Numbered from the stretch's first letter, positions 51,765 through 62,511 are shown. The stretch is 64,000 nt of DNA from Prevotellamassilia sp. (GCA_009775705.1 VSQE01000002.1:1-64000); one strand, 5' to 3'. The notes: generated by a model from the letters alone, not told the origin. Translations and numbers: made by a program.

Positions 51765-53222
51765 CTAATTGGGAACCTCACGCGACGAAAACACCCACAG
51801 CCCAGCCATTGTGAGCAGACCGTTGAGCATCAGCAGCTCATATCCGAAAACATATCCCCACAAGCGCGGGGCGGCATAATCCAGCAATGCGCACAACAGG
51901 GGAGCCCCCAATGCCACAAACGGCACGGCACAGTCGGCGGCACGGCGGTGCGTGAAAAGCCCGAAAACATACAGTCCCAGCAAAGGGCCGTATGTATAGG
52001 ATGCCATCACATAGATAGCATCAATCACACTCGTACTGTTCAGCGCGCGAAAGAGCAGGATACATCCTAAAAAAGCCGCCACCGTCAGGAGATGCACCCT
52101 TCGGCGTATGCGCTCGGCCCGCCCGGCAGGCAAGTTGCGCCGCTCTATTCCCAGCAAGTCGATGCAGCAACTGGTGGTAATGGCCGTAACGGCGGAATCG
52201 GCACTCGAAAAAGCCGCCGCCACAATGCCGATGGTAAACGGAAGGATGACGAGCGTTCCCAAAGCACCCGAAGCCACCAGCGAAGGCAGCAGCTCATCGC
52301 CCGAAGCCGGCGGAACAATGCCCTGCGAAGCACAGAAGGCATGCAGCAGAATCCCCAAGGCCAGAAAAAGCAGATTGACCGGCAGAAAGCTGATACCATA
52401 CACGCACATATCCTTCTGCGCCTCGCGCAATGTCCGGCAAGTCAGATTCTTCTGCATCATGTCCTGATCCAGTCCCGTCATCACGATCACAATGAACACA
52501 CCGCTCAGGAACTGCCGCCAAAAAGCCTGCGATGATGAGGCGTTCCACTCGAATACGCGACACATCGGGCTCTCCACCACCGTACGGACCACTCCCCCCG
52601 GTGTCAGCCCCATCTGCCGCGCGGCAATCCACATCACCCCTCCCAACGCCAGCAGCAGGCACAAGGTCTGCAAGGCATCGGTACGCACCAGCGTCTGAAT
52701 GCCCCCACGGCGCGTATAAAGCCAGATCAGCAGCAAGATCAGCAGGACCGTAACAGGATAAGGAACTCCTAAAGGCGCCGCCACAAACTCCTGCAACACC
52801 AGACACACCAGATATAAGCGGGCCGCCGCACCGGTGAGTTTGCTCAGCAGAAAAAAGAGCGCCCCCGTGCGGTGGGCGGCAGGACCGTAACGCATTTCCA
52901 GATAATCGTAAATGCTCGTCAGCCGCAAGCGGTAATAGAGCGGAAGCAGGATAAAAGCCACCGCCACATACCCCACAAAAAAACCGGCACACATCTGCAA
53001 ATACGTCATCCCCGTAGCTGCCACCCAGCCCGGAACCGACACAAAGGAGACGCCGGATATGCTGGCACCAATCATGCCAAATGCCACCAACGGCCACGAC
53101 GACTGTCTTCCCGCGCGGAAAAAAGTATCATTGTCCGACCTGCCGGCTGCACGGCGGGAGATGACAAGCAATATCAAAAAATAAGCCACCAGCGTAGCAA
53201 GCATAAACAGTCCGTTGTTCAT
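51765..53222 (-). CDS. Sodium:solute symporter (SSS family)
   Basis: 485 residues from MNNGLFMLATLVAYFLILLV. The frame extends 19 codons further up, but a promoter element (53243-53250) lies inside that extension. About thirteen membrane helices; family motifs include FGMIGASISGVSFVSVPGWV and FSSADSAVTAITTSC. Bacteroidales members of this subgroup transport sialic acid, sugars or amino acids; the substrate here is unknown. Confidence 0.92.
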   Translation of the reverse strand: MNNGLFMLATLVAYFLILLVISRRAAGRSDNDTFFRAGRQSSWPLVAFGMIGASISGVSFVSVPGWVAATGMTYLQMCAGFFVGYVAVAFILLPLYYRLRLTSIYDYLEMRYGPAAHRTGALFFLLSKLTGAAARLYLVCLVLQEFVAAPLGVPYPVTVLLILLLIWLYTRRGGIQTLVRTDALQTLCLLLALGGVMWIAARQMGLTPGGVVRTVVESPMCRVFEWNASSSQAFWRQFLSGVFIVIVMTGLDQDMMQKNLTCRTLREAQKDMCVYGISFLPVNLLFLALGILLHAFCASQGIVPPASGDELLPSLVASGALGTLVILPFTIGIVAAAFSSADSAVTAITTSCCIDLLGIERRNLPAGRAERIRRRVHLLTVAAFLGCILLFRALNSTSVIDAIYVMASYTYGPLLGLYVFGLFTHRRAADCAVPFVALGAPLLCALLDYAAPRLWGYVFGYELLMLNGLLTMAGLWVFSSREVPN

Positions 53223-53242
53223 TTCCAAAATATTTTTACCTG

Positions 53243-53250
53243 CAAAAATA
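53243..53250 (-). promoter_or_regulatory. -7 element of the symporter gene
   Basis: TATTTTTG on the minus strand, about 20 bases before the ATG at 53222; a short leader of about 14 nt results. Confidence 0.6.
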
Positions 53251-53366
53251 CTATTTACGTAACTATGTAAACTCTCCATTTCCTAAAAAAATCAGGCTAC
53301 TTCTTAAAAAACAAATTCAAACTCCGGAAAAAACAACCGGAACACTTCTACTTTGAGAAATATACC

Positions 53367-53374
53367 TAACTTTG
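53367..53374 (+). promoter_or_regulatory. -7 element directly before the TPR gene
   Basis: TAACTTTG ends five bases before the ATG at 53380. Use of it would give a leaderless transcript. Confidence 0.5.
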
Positions 53375-53379
53375 ACGGC

Positions 53380-54318
53380 ATGAGAACCGTTATCTGCGTA
53401 TTGCTTTTCTGCCTGATGCAAGGCGGAAACACCTTGAAGTCCCAAACCGTCATCGACTTGGGACGCGGAGGAGGCGTGAGATCGAAGACCATTGACGACT
53501 ACACTCGCGACCAGGAGAACATACGGAAACGGCAGGCGGCAGACTCCGTTGCCTATTCCGACTGCCTTCGGCGCGCTCTCAGCGCCCTCCATACCGATTC
53601 GCTGGCCCAAGCCCGGAAACTGTTTGAAGAGGCGCTACGCCTCCGTCCCCTGTCGCCTTCCAACTACATCGTGCGCCGCAGTCTGGGACGCATCCACCTT
53701 GCCGAGGGGAACTTCGGCAAGGCAACCGAACTGCTGACCGCCGTCCTGAAGGAAAAACCCGATGAGGCCGAAGCACGCATGGACCGCGCCACGGCCTATC
53801 TGGAACTCGACAATCCGCAGGAAGCCGAAAAGGACTGCAACGTCCTGATTGAAGAAAACCTCCTGCCCGACCGGCTGGCAAGACTACATTTCATTCGGGG
53901 CGCGGCACGGATGCGGCAGAAATTCTATGCGCCGGCACGTTCCGATTTCGAGACCTGCCTGCGTCTGGAGCCGGGCTCCACCGGTGCGGCCCTGTTGCTG
54001 GCATCGGCCTACGAAGCAGACAACCGCCTGCACGAAGCCCTCGAACGCCTCAATCTTTTCGTGGAAGCCCATCCGGAAAATGCCGACGGACTGATCATGA
54101 GGGCACAACTGGAAGAAAAGGCTGGCAGGGATGATGCGGCAAGAGCCGACTACGACAAGGCCCTGCGGCTCCGTCCCCAGGACGGCTCACTGTACGTAGC
54201 CCGCGCAGAGGTCCTGCTGCGCCTCGGCGCACAGGGATCGGCCCGCAAAGATCTGGACGAAGCCGTCCGCTTAGGCATTCCGAGATCCTCCCTGAACTCG
54301 CTTTACCAAAAACTGTAG
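53380..54318 (+). CDS. Secreted tetratricopeptide repeat protein
   Basis: 312 residues from MRTVICVLLFCLMQGG, a signal peptide; an in-frame ATG at 53353 would spoil it. The mature part consists of about six TPR units, for example ALHTDSLAQARKLFEEALRL, GNFGKATELLTAVLKEKPDE and AGRDDAARADYDKALRLRPQ. TPR arrays mediate protein contacts; the location would be periplasm or outer membrane. It ends two bases before the GHL10-type gene, so the two are coupled. Confidence 0.88.
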   Translation: MRTVICVLLFCLMQGGNTLKSQTVIDLGRGGGVRSKTIDDYTRDQENIRKRQAADSVAYSDCLRRALSALHTDSLAQARKLFEEALRLRPLSPSNYIVRRSLGRIHLAEGNFGKATELLTAVLKEKPDEAEARMDRATAYLELDNPQEAEKDCNVLIEENLLPDRLARLHFIRGAARMRQKFYAPARSDFETCLRLEPGSTGAALLLASAYEADNRLHEALERLNLFVEAHPENADGLIMRAQLEEKAGRDDAARADYDKALRLRPQDGSLYVARAEVLLRLGAQGSARKDLDEAVRLGIPRSSLNSLYQKL

Positions 54319-54320
54319 CC

Positions 54321-56021
54321 ATGAGACACCACCTCCACCTCTTCCTCCTGCTGTTGCTATCGCTCTCGGTCCTGCCTGCGGCACAGGCGCAGTCCGGCTC
54401 CTTCCCACCGGCCGAAACCCGCCGACCGCTCCATGAAGTGAGGGCCGTATGGCTCACCACACTCAGCGGACTGGACTGGCCCCGCCGGCCGGCCACGACC
54501 GAGGCCGGAGCGGAACAGCAACGGCAGGAACTGTGCGAAATTCTGGACCGTTACCGGGAAGCAGGCATCAACACGGTGCTCTTCCAGGCACGCATCCGCT
54601 CCACTACAGCCTATCCGTCGGCCCTCGAACCCTGGGACGAGGTCTTCACAGGCACAGCGGGAAAAGCTCCGCCATACGACCCTCTCCGCTTTGTCGTGGA
54701 AGAGTGTCACCGCCGCAACATGGAGTGCCATGCCTGGGTCGTGGCATTCCCCATCTGCTCCGTCGCATCCGAGCGCCGGCTGGGCCACCGTGCGCTGCCA
54801 CGTATGCGCCCCGAGCTGTGCCGCCGCTGCGGCGACCGCTGGATGATGGACCCGGGCGTGCCGGGCACAGCCGAGTATCTGGCAGACATCTGCCACGAGA
54901 TCGCGACAAACTACGACGTAGACGGCATTCACCTCGATTACATCCGCTATCCCGAAAAGGGCATTCCTTTTGAAGATACCAAGACCTTCCGCAAATACGG
55001 GCACGGCCGGAAACTCAAGGAATGGAGAACCGAGAACGTGACACGCTGTGTCCGGCGCATCCACGAGACCGTGAAAGCCGTCAGGCCATGGATCAAGGTG
55101 AGCTGTTCTCCCGTGGGAAAACACGCCGACCTGCCGCGTCAGAGCAGCTACGGATGGAACGCCCACGATGCCGTCTCGCAAGATGCGCAGACCTGGCTGC
55201 GGGAAGGATGGATGGACCTGCTTTTCCCCATGATGTATTTTGACGGCCGGCATTTTTATCCCTTTGCCCTCGACTGGAAGGAGAATGCCGCCGGCCGGCC
55301 CGTCGCCCCCGGACTGGGCATTTACTTCCTTTCGCCCTCTGAAAAGGACTGGGACTTGTCCGTCATCCGCCGTCAGCTGAATTTTCTGCGGGACATCCGG
55401 ATAGGCGGAGAGGCGTTTTTCCGCTCCCGCTTCCTGACCGACAACGTGAAGGGGCTGTACGACTTTCTGGCCCACGATTTCTATGCCGCTCCTGCGCTGC
55501 TCCCTCCCATGACCTGGGCCGACAGCACCGCTCCGCCGGCCCCGCACGTCAGCATGCGGCGCAACGGCTCCAGCCTGCATCTCCGCTGGCAGGCGATAAC
55601 GGACGAGACCCCCGTGCGCTACAATCTGTACCGCACGGACAGCAACGGCCTGCACCTGCTCCGCCAGAACCTGCGCGACACGAGCTGCACCGTCACCCCG
55701 GCCCTGCCTTCGGCTCTCTACGACACTTATGCCGTGACTGCTCTCGATGCCTACGGCAACGAGAGCCCGCTCCTCCCCGCCAGAATCGCAGTCTCCGCTT
55801 CGTCCGGCCCCGCCGTAGCCGGTGACACGCTCTGCCTCACGGCCGATGACCTGATCTCTGCCGTCGCGCTTCTCCTCACCGACATGCAGGGACGCACCGT
55901 CCTGAAGACTTCCCCCGCTCCGGTGGTAGACATCTCCCGCCTTCCAGCCGGCCTGTACCGGCTGAGCGTTCTCCGCAAAAAAGACTACATACACCGGCTG
56001 AGAGTTTTCAGAAAGCCGTAA
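54321..56021 (+). CDS. Secreted glycosyl hydrolase-like 10 (DUF187/GHL10) protein
   Basis: 566 residues. Signal peptide LLLLLSLSVLPAAQAQ, then a barrel with family motifs EVRAVWLTTLSGLDWPRRPA, NTVLFQARIRSTTAYPS, VDGIHLDYIRYPEKG and SYGWNAHDAVSQDAQTWLRE. Residues about 390-480 resemble a fibronectin III module, and the end (LLLTDMQGRTVL, LPAGLYRLSVLRKKDYIHRL) resembles a T9SS type A sorting tail. Characterised relatives act on peptidoglycan-like or amino-sugar glycans; the substrate here is unknown. Confidence 0.9.
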   Translation: MRHHLHLFLLLLLSLSVLPAAQAQSGSFPPAETRRPLHEVRAVWLTTLSGLDWPRRPATTEAGAEQQRQELCEILDRYREAGINTVLFQARIRSTTAYPSALEPWDEVFTGTAGKAPPYDPLRFVVEECHRRNMECHAWVVAFPICSVASERRLGHRALPRMRPELCRRCGDRWMMDPGVPGTAEYLADICHEIATNYDVDGIHLDYIRYPEKGIPFEDTKTFRKYGHGRKLKEWRTENVTRCVRRIHETVKAVRPWIKVSCSPVGKHADLPRQSSYGWNAHDAVSQDAQTWLREGWMDLLFPMMYFDGRHFYPFALDWKENAAGRPVAPGLGIYFLSPSEKDWDLSVIRRQLNFLRDIRIGGEAFFRSRFLTDNVKGLYDFLAHDFYAAPALLPPMTWADSTAPPAPHVSMRRNGSSLHLRWQAITDETPVRYNLYRTDSNGLHLLRQNLRDTSCTVTPALPSALYDTYAVTALDAYGNESPLLPARIAVSASSGPAVAGDTLCLTADDLISAVALLLTDMQGRTVLKTSPAPVVDISRLPAGLYRLSVLRKKDYIHRLRVFRKP

Positions 56022-56081
56022 ATCATTCGGACATCGGGTACACAACAATATCCATTTCAGACATACGAATGGTCCGACTAA

Positions 56082-56144
56082 TTTTTACATGCCTTGTAAA
56101 TCTTTTTACACGGCATGTAAAAAGATTTACAAGGCATGTAAAAA
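56082..56144. repeat. 29-bp perfect inverted repeat
   Basis: 56082-56110 is the exact reverse complement of 56116-56144 around a CGGCA loop. Inside, GGCATGTAAAAA occurs twice in direct orientation (56113-56124 and 56133-56144) and its complement once near 56082. The stem is A/T rich without a T run of its own, so it is not a normal terminator. It sits between the GHL10-type gene and alaS, next to a real terminator. Confidence 0.8.
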
Positions 56145-56172
56145 ATTTGAGATCCTACCCTGCAAAGAGAAA

Positions 56173-56225
56173 AATCCGGCTTCGCGATCGCTTCTCAAAC
56201 TGATCGCGAAGCCGGATTATTTTTT
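56173..56225. terminator. Bidirectional terminator between the GHL10-type gene and alaS
   Basis: A 17-bp perfect stem (56173-56189 with 56202-56218, core CCGGCTTCGCGATC) followed by ATTTTTTA on plus and by TTTCTCTTTG on minus. It serves both convergent genes. Confidence 0.85.
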
Positions 56226-56256
56226 ATGGCTCCGGCAAAACGGAGGGAGGCAAAAC

Positions 56257-58884
56257 TCAGATGCCGGCCAGTTCCACCACCTTGTCTACCGCTGCGGCCA
56301 GACCCTCGGCATCCTTTCCGCCGGCAGTGGCGAAATGGGGCGCACCGCCGCCACCGCCCCTGATGAGGCGGGCAGCCTCGCGCACGATGTTTCCGGCATG
56401 AAGTCCGCGGCTCTCCACAAGGTTCTTGCTGATCATCACCGTGAGCAACGGTTTGCCCTCGTGGGTAGACCCGATCGCACAAAGCATGTTCTCGGGCAAG
56501 ACTCCGGAAAGCTGGAAGGCGAGGTCTTTCACCGTATCGGGGGTGATACCGGTGGGAATGACGGTCTTTATCAGGCGGATGCCGTCCGTTTCCTTCGCAC
56601 CGGCCACAAGTTTGTCACGCATGGCGGCCACCCGTTCCTTGACAAAACTCTCCACCTGTCTCTTCAGTCCGTCGTTCTCCTCTATGGTCTTGCGGATCAC
56701 AGCGGTCAGATCCTTTGCTCCGGCAAAGAAGGAGCGAAGCCCCTCCAGCACGTCTTCCTGGGCATAGAGGCTCTCCTCGGCGGCACGGCCGGTAACGGCT
56801 TCAATGCGCCGCACTCCGGCAGCCACGCTGCTCTCGCTCACAATACGGATCAGGCCGATACGTCCCGTGCTGCGGGCATGGCAGCCACCGCAGAACTCCA
56901 CGCTGCCGCCAAACTGAACAACACGCACCCGGTCTCCGTATTTCTCGCCAAAGAGGGCGATGGCACCAAGTTTCCGGGCCTCTTCGAGGGGCACGTCGCG
57001 ATGGTCCTGCAAGGGAATGTCCTCACGGATGCGGGCATTGACGATGCGCGCCACCTCGCGCAACTCTTCGGGAGTTACCTTCTGAAAGTGAGAGAAGTCG
57101 AAGCGCAGATAGTCGGGAGTAACGAGCGATCCCTTCTGCTCCACATGGGTGCCCAGCACTTCGCGCAAGGCCTGGTCAAGCAGGTGCGTAGCCGTATGGT
57201 TGGCCTCGCAGGCGCTGCGCGCCTCTACATCCACACAGGCCATGAACCCGGCCTCGGGATGCCGGGGCAGCTTCTTGGTGAGGTGAATGGGCAGATTGTT
57301 CTCGCGTTTCGTGTCGAAGATCTCCACCGTCTCCTCCTCGTTGCAGAGTACTCCTTTGTCGCCTACCTGTCCGCCCATCTCGGCATAGAAGGGCGTGGTG
57401 TCGAGTACCAGTTCGTAATAGGTCTGCTTCTTCTGCTGCACACGGCGGTAGCGCAGGATGCGGCAGGTATGTTCGGTAAAGTCCCAGCCTTTGAATTCGG
57501 TTTCGCCCTCGGCCAGCACCACCCAGTCATCCGTCTCAACGGCAGCGGCGTTGCGGGCACGCTCCTTCTGCTTCTGCATCTCGGCAGCAAACACTTCCTC
57601 GTCCACCATGAGACCCTGTTCCGAACAGATGAGCTGCGTGAGATCAAGGGGAAAGCCGTAAGTGTCGAACAGCGTGAAAGCCTTCTTTCCGTCCACCACA
57701 TCGCAGCCTTCGGCTTTGGTTCCGGCAATAACGCCTTCGAGCATGGAAATGCCCGTGGACAGTGTGCGCAGGAAGGATTCCTCCTCCTCCTTCATCACGC
57801 GGCCGATGAGCTGCTGCTGTGCCGCGAGTTCGGGATAGGCCTCGCCCATCTCCTTCACCAGCGTGGGCAGAAGCAGGTACATGAAGGCCTCGCGCCGCCC
57901 CAGGAAAGTGTAGGCGTAGCGCACAGCACGACGCAGGATGCGGCGGATGACGTAACCGGCCTTGGCGTTGGAAGGCAGCTGGCCGTCGGCTATGGAGAAC
58001 GAGATGGCACGCAGGTGGTCGGCGATGACACGCATGGCGATGTCCACCTGTTCGTCCTTGCCGTACTCGTAGCCCGAGAGTTCACCGATCTTGCGGATGA
58101 TGGGCTGGAACACATCGGTGTCATAGTTGGAACGCTTGCCCTGCATCACGGCACAGAGGCGCTCGAATCCCATACCGGTGTCGATCACCTTGGCAGGCAA
58201 CGGTTCGAGCGAGCCGTCGGCCTTGCGGTTGTACTGCATGAAGACGAGGTTCCATATCTCGATGACCTGCGGGTTGTCCTTGTTCACGAGCGAGGCTCCG
58301 GACACTTTGGCCTTTTCCTCCTCGGGACGGATGTCTATGTGGATCTCCGAGCACGGACCGCAGGGGCCCGTGTCGCCCATTTCCCAGAAATTATCGTGCT
58401 TGTTGCCGTTGATGATATGGTCTTCGGGGAAATACTGCCCCCAGATGCCGGCTGCCTCGTCATCGCGTCCCAGCCCGTCCTCGGCGGAACCCTCGAACAC
58501 AGTGACATAGAGATTCTTCGGGTCAATGCCCAGCGTCCCCACCAGGAACTGGTAGGCCCACGTCACGGCCTCTTTCTTGAAATAGTCGCCGAAACTCCAA
58601 TTGCCCAGCATCTCGAACATGGTATGGTGGTACGTGTCGCGGCCCACCTCTTCCAGGTCGTTGTGCTTTCCCGACACGCGCAGGCACTTCTGCGAGTCGG
58701 TCTGACGGCGGCATTTCGGTTCGCGGTTGCCGAGAATGATGTCCTTAAACTGGTTCATACCGGCGTTGGTGAACATCAGCGTCGGATCGTCTTTGATCAC
58801 CATCGGTGCCGAAGGCACGACAAGGTGTCCCTGTCTCTCGAAAAACTTTTTGTAAGCTTCGCGTATTTCGTTGGCTGTCATCAT
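56257..58884 (-). CDS. alaS: Alanyl-tRNA synthetase
   Basis: 875 residues from tandem ATGs at 58884 and 58881 ([20 protein letters not shown]); the upstream extension is rejected. Class II catalytic motifs include [20 protein letters not shown] and [20 protein letters not shown]. The editing domain carries the zinc motif ANHTATHLL and CGGCHARST. The DHHA1 domain with [14 protein letters not shown] ends the protein. It charges tRNA-Ala. Solitary gene. Confidence 0.97.
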   Translation of the reverse strand: MMTANEIREAYKKFFERQGHLVVPSAPMVIKDDPTLMFTNAGMNQFKDIILGNREPKCRRQTDSQKCLRVSGKHNDLEEVGRDTYHHTMFEMLGNWSFGDYFKKEAVTWAYQFLVGTLGIDPKNLYVTVFEGSAEDGLGRDDEAAGIWGQYFPEDHIINGNKHDNFWEMGDTGPCGPCSEIHIDIRPEEEKAKVSGASLVNKDNPQVIEIWNLVFMQYNRKADGSLEPLPAKVIDTGMGFERLCAVMQGKRSNYDTDVFQPIIRKIGELSGYEYGKDEQVDIAMRVIADHLRAISFSIADGQLPSNAKAGYVIRRILRRAVRYAYTFLGRREAFMYLLLPTLVKEMGEAYPELAAQQQLIGRVMKEEEESFLRTLSTGISMLEGVIAGTKAEGCDVVDGKKAFTLFDTYGFPLDLTQLICSEQGLMVDEEVFAAEMQKQKERARNAAAVETDDWVVLAEGETEFKGWDFTEHTCRILRYRRVQQKKQTYYELVLDTTPFYAEMGGQVGDKGVLCNEEETVEIFDTKRENNLPIHLTKKLPRHPEAGFMACVDVEARSACEANHTATHLLDQALREVLGTHVEQKGSLVTPDYLRFDFSHFQKVTPEELREVARIVNARIREDIPLQDHRDVPLEEARKLGAIALFGEKYGDRVRVVQFGGSVEFCGGCHARSTGRIGLIRIVSESSVAAGVRRIEAVTGRAAEESLYAQEDVLEGLRSFFAGAKDLTAVIRKTIEENDGLKRQVESFVKERVAAMRDKLVAGAKETDGIRLIKTVIPTGITPDTVKDLAFQLSGVLPENMLCAIGSTHEGKPLLTVMISKNLVESRGLHAGNIVREAARLIRGGGGGAPHFATAGGKDAEGLAAAVDKVVELAGI

Positions 58885-59086
58885 ATAAATATATATTTTC
58901 AGATTTTGGCGCGAAGTTACGAAAAAGATGTCAGTTACGCCCGTTTTCGCCTGTCCTATTTCTTTCTGCCGCCTCCCGGGGCACACGGGCCGGCTGCGAC
59001 GGGCCATTCAACGATAAAAACGGGGCATTGGTCGATTTCCCTGTGTGAAAAAATATTTACCCCGAAGTTTTTTCCGCCCATCGGCC

Positions 59087-59094
59087 TATATTTG
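59087..59094 (+). promoter_or_regulatory. Promoter element of the efflux operon
   Basis: TATATTTG, with transcription expected near 59100 and a leader of about 60 nt. It lies inside a longer upstream frame and supports the TolC start at 59159. Confidence 0.65.
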
Positions 59095-59158
59095 CACAAG
59101 AAACTCCGGCGGCGGAACGGAACACGGCCGCTCCCCCTGCCTCCACACACCAACAGCA

Positions 59159-60520
59159 ATGAGAAGAAACATGACGAACCGCAAAAAATGGATGATAGCC
59201 CTTGTCCTGACTTCCGTCTGCAACGGACTTTGGGCCCAGAAAAGCGAATGGACCCTGAGGGACTGCATCGACTACTCCCTGCAAAACAACATCAGCCTGA
59301 AAAAGAACCGGGTCGCGCTCCTGAAAACGGAAACGGACATCAAGGAGGCCAAAGCCGGTCTGCTGCCCGACCTGAACGCCTCCACCTCGCAAAGTCTGCA
59401 ATACCGCCCCTTTCAGAAAACGGCCGGCAACCTTGAGAGCAGCGGCATAGCCGTCCCGGCCGCCGACAAGACCACACAAAGCGGAAGCTACGGCATCAAC
59501 GCCTCGTGGACAGTATGGGACGGCGGCAAGAAAAGAATGGCGGTCCAGGCCGGCGAGCTGTCGCACGCGATGGCCGGACTGACGGCCGCAGCCACGGCAA
59601 ATACTATCCAGGAACAGATTGCCCGCCTCTACATACAGATCCTCTACCTGAAGGAGTCGGACAAAGTGAACGAGGAATTGGTGAGACAGGACTCCGCGGT
59701 GTGCGAACGGGGCAAGGAACTGATGGCGCAGGGACAGCTGTCGTCCGCCGATGTAGCCCAGTTGTCGGCGCAGGTGAGCAGCGGACGCTATGACCTTGTG
59801 AACGTGCGGACGCAGACGGCGGCCTACGAAACCCAGCTCCGGCAGTTGCTGGAACTCGCGCCGGAGGAAAACATCGGCATCGCCCCGCTCACCGTAGCGG
59901 ACGAGGCCGTGCTGGCCCCCATTCCGGACAAGACAGGCATCTACGCCGCCGCGCTCCGCACACGCCCCGAGATAGAAAGCGGAGAACTGGCAGTGGCACA
60001 GAGCCGGCTTGCCACGAAAATGGCTCGCGCCGGACGCTATCCCTCCGTCAGCATGACCGGCGGACTGGGCGACAGCCATATAACCGGCGCGCGCAGCAAT
60101 TTCTTCAGCCAGATGAAGACCAACTTCGCCGCCAACCTCGGCGTCTCGGTACATATTCCCATCCTTGACAACCGGAAAACGAAAAGCGCGACCGAACGGG
60201 CACAGGCCGACGAACTGACCGCCCTACTCGACCTGGAGGACTCCCGCAAACAACTTTACAGCAACATCGAGACCTACTGGCTCGACGCCTGGAACAGCCG
60301 GCAGAGATATCTCGCCTCGCGCGACAACGTGCAGAGCCGGCAAACCAGCTACGATCTGATTCAGGAACAGTTCCGGCTGGGCCTGCGGAACATCGCGGAA
60401 CTGCTCAACAGCCGCGGCGAGCTGCTCATGGCACGGCAGAACCTCTTGCAGGACAAATATACCTCTCTGCTGAACCGCACCTTGCTGGAATTTTACGGCG
60501 GAAAGGAAATCTCACTGTAA
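59159..60520 (+). CDS. TolC family outer membrane efflux protein
   Basis: 453 residues from MRRNMTNRKKWMIALVL (a second ATG at 59171 is also possible); signal peptide cleavage near NGLWAQ. Two OEP repeats: WTLRDCIDYSLQNNISLKKN, and LRTRPEIESGELAVAQSRLA in the second half, ending FRLGLRNIAELLNSRGELLM. It forms the outer membrane duct of a tripartite pump. The adaptor gene follows 35 bp later, then ATPase, permease and a histidine kinase gene. Confidence 0.92.
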   Translation: MRRNMTNRKKWMIALVLTSVCNGLWAQKSEWTLRDCIDYSLQNNISLKKNRVALLKTETDIKEAKAGLLPDLNASTSQSLQYRPFQKTAGNLESSGIAVPAADKTTQSGSYGINASWTVWDGGKKRMAVQAGELSHAMAGLTAAATANTIQEQIARLYIQILYLKESDKVNEELVRQDSAVCERGKELMAQGQLSSADVAQLSAQVSSGRYDLVNVRTQTAAYETQLRQLLELAPEENIGIAPLTVADEAVLAPIPDKTGIYAAALRTRPEIESGELAVAQSRLATKMARAGRYPSVSMTGGLGDSHITGARSNFFSQMKTNFAANLGVSVHIPILDNRKTKSATERAQADELTALLDLEDSRKQLYSNIETYWLDAWNSRQRYLASRDNVQSRQTSYDLIQEQFRLGLRNIAELLNSRGELLMARQNLLQDKYTSLLNRTLLEFYGGKEISL

Positions 60521-60555
60521 TCCCCCCACCGGACAACTGAAATAAAAGGACCATC

Positions 60556-61749
60556 ATGAATACAAAAAGAATCATCGGAGCGGCTGTAGCCGTAGCCGCC
60601 ACGGCAGGCATCGCCTGCTACGTTCTGGGAAACAAGAAAAAGACACCGGACGTCACCTTCGAGACCGCAAAAGTGGAAAAGGCAGTAATCGGCAACAGCG
60701 TGACTGCCACGGGAACTATCGAGCCTGTGACAAAAGTGGAAGTAGGCACACAGGTGTCGGGCATCATCAGCAAGATCTATGTGGACTATAACGATGTGGT
60801 GCGCAAAGGACAGGTCATTGCCGAACTGGACAAGACCAATCTGGTCAGCGAGCTGAACAGCGCCCGCAGCAGCCTTGCCAACGCCAAGAGTAATCTGGAC
60901 TACCAGCAGCTGAACCACCAACGGATGAAAACGCTGCACGACAAGGGACTGATCAGCGCCAACGAATACGACACGGCCCTGCTTGCCCTGCAACAGGCCC
61001 GCAGCACCTGTAACGAACGCATGGAGGCCGTCGCGAAAGCACAGACCAACCTGAGCTATGCCACCATCACCTCTCCCATCGACGGGGTGATCCTGAACAA
61101 ATCGGTAGAGGAAGGACAAACCGTGGCGGCCTCCTTCAGCACACCTACCCTTTTCACCATCGCACAGGACCTGACGGACATGCGCGTCATCGCGAACGTG
61201 GACGAGGCCGACATCGGTGAGGTGAAGGAAGGGCAACGCGTGGCATTTACCGTTGATGCCTTTCCCGACCTGACGTTCGACGGACAGGTGACGCAGGTAA
61301 GACAGGAAGGCACTACCGAGAACAATGTAGTGACTTACGAGGTGGTCATCTCCGCGCCCAACAAGGACCTGAAACTGAAACCGGGCCTCACGGCCAACGT
61401 CACGATCTTCACACTGGAGCGCAAGGGCATTGTGAGCGTCCCGACAAAAGCCCTGCGCTTCACGCCGACAAAGGAGACGGTGGGAAAGGGAAACAGAATA
61501 GCCGACTGCAACGCCGCCCATAAACTATGGGTACGCGAGGGCAACACCCTCAGGGCATACGCCGTGCAGACGGGCATCACCAACGGGACACGCACCGAAA
61601 TAACCGGCGGCATGAAAGAGGGAACCGAAGTCATTACCGACATCTCCGTAGGCGTTCCGGACGAGACCGCCGGAACACAGGATGCGGACGACGAGGCAAG
61701 AAGCCCCTTCGCCCCCGGACCTCCCAACAAGAACAAGAACCGGAAATAA
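60556..61749 (+). CDS. MacA-like periplasmic adaptor subunit
   Basis: 397 residues. N-terminal signal anchor (AAVAVAATAGIACYVLG), then a barrel-sandwich/lipoyl motif VEVGTQVSGIISKIYVDYND with VRKGQVIAELDKTN, a coiled-coil hairpin (about 95-165) and beta-barrel domains (VANVDEADIG-like VIANVDEADIGEVKEGQRVA). The C-terminal tail is Asp/Pro/Asn rich. It links the MacB-type ABC transporter to TolC. Confidence 0.93.
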   Translation: MNTKRIIGAAVAVAATAGIACYVLGNKKKTPDVTFETAKVEKAVIGNSVTATGTIEPVTKVEVGTQVSGIISKIYVDYNDVVRKGQVIAELDKTNLVSELNSARSSLANAKSNLDYQQLNHQRMKTLHDKGLISANEYDTALLALQQARSTCNERMEAVAKAQTNLSYATITSPIDGVILNKSVEEGQTVAASFSTPTLFTIAQDLTDMRVIANVDEADIGEVKEGQRVAFTVDAFPDLTFDGQVTQVRQEGTTENNVVTYEVVISAPNKDLKLKPGLTANVTIFTLERKGIVSVPTKALRFTPTKETVGKGNRIADCNAAHKLWVREGNTLRAYAVQTGITNGTRTEITGGMKEGTEVITDISVGVPDETAGTQDADDEARSPFAPGPPNKNKNRK

Positions 61750-61758
61750 AAGAGAGCC

Positions 61759-62511
61759 ATGACCGAAGAAAAGAAGACCGTAATAGAATTGCAGGATGTG
61801 CGGAGAGACTTCATCGTAGGCGAAGAGACCGTACATGCCCTGCGCGGCGTTTCCTTCAGAATTCAGGAAGGCGAATTCGTCACCATCATGGGAACCTCCG
61901 GCTCGGGAAAATCCACACTGCTGAACCAGTTAGGCTGTTTAGACACACCCACCAGCGGAGAATATCTGCTTGACGGAGTGCCCGTCCGTACCATGAAACG
62001 CCACGAGCGCGCCGTACTGCGCAACCGGAAAATAGGTTTCGTCTTCCAGAACTACAACCTGCTGCCCAAGACCACCGCCGTGGAGAACGTGGAACTGCCA
62101 CTGATGTACAATTCTTCCGTGACGGCCGCCGAGCGTCGCGAACGCAGCATCAAGGCGCTGGAGATGGTGGGACTGGGAGGCCGGCTCTACCACAAGTCCA
62201 ACCAGATGTCCGGCGGACAAATGCAACGCGTAGCCATAGCCCGCGCACTGGTGAACCGGCCCACCGTCATCCTGGCGGACGAGGCCACCGGGAACCTGGA
62301 CACGCGCACCTCATTCGAGATTCTGGTCCTCTTCCAGCAACTGCACCGGGAGGGACGCACCATCATCTTCGTGACACACAATCCTGACATTGCCCTTTAC
62401 AGCAGCCGCAACATCGTCCTGCGGGACGGGAAAGTGCGCGAGGACACCGTGAACCGCAACATTCTCTCGGCAGCCGAAGCACTGGCGGCCCTCCCCCAGC
62501 CCGAAGAATAA
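61759..62511 (+). CDS. MacB/LolD-type ABC transporter ATP-binding protein
   Basis: 250 residues. Walker A is GTSGSGKSTLL, the Q-loop FVFQNYNLLPKTTAVENVEL, the signature SGGQMQRVAIARALVNRP, and Walker B VILADEATGNLD; the switch His lies in FVTHNPD. It powers the permease encoded 36 bp downstream. ATPase and permease, fused in enterobacterial MacB, are separate here. Confidence 0.95.
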   Translation: MTEEKKTVIELQDVRRDFIVGEETVHALRGVSFRIQEGEFVTIMGTSGSGKSTLLNQLGCLDTPTSGEYLLDGVPVRTMKRHERAVLRNRKIGFVFQNYNLLPKTTAVENVELPLMYNSSVTAAERRERSIKALEMVGLGGRLYHKSNQMSGGQMQRVAIARALVNRPTVILADEATGNLDTRTSFEILVLFQQLHREGRTIIFVTHNPDIALYSSRNIVLRDGKVREDTVNRNILSAAEALAALPQPEE

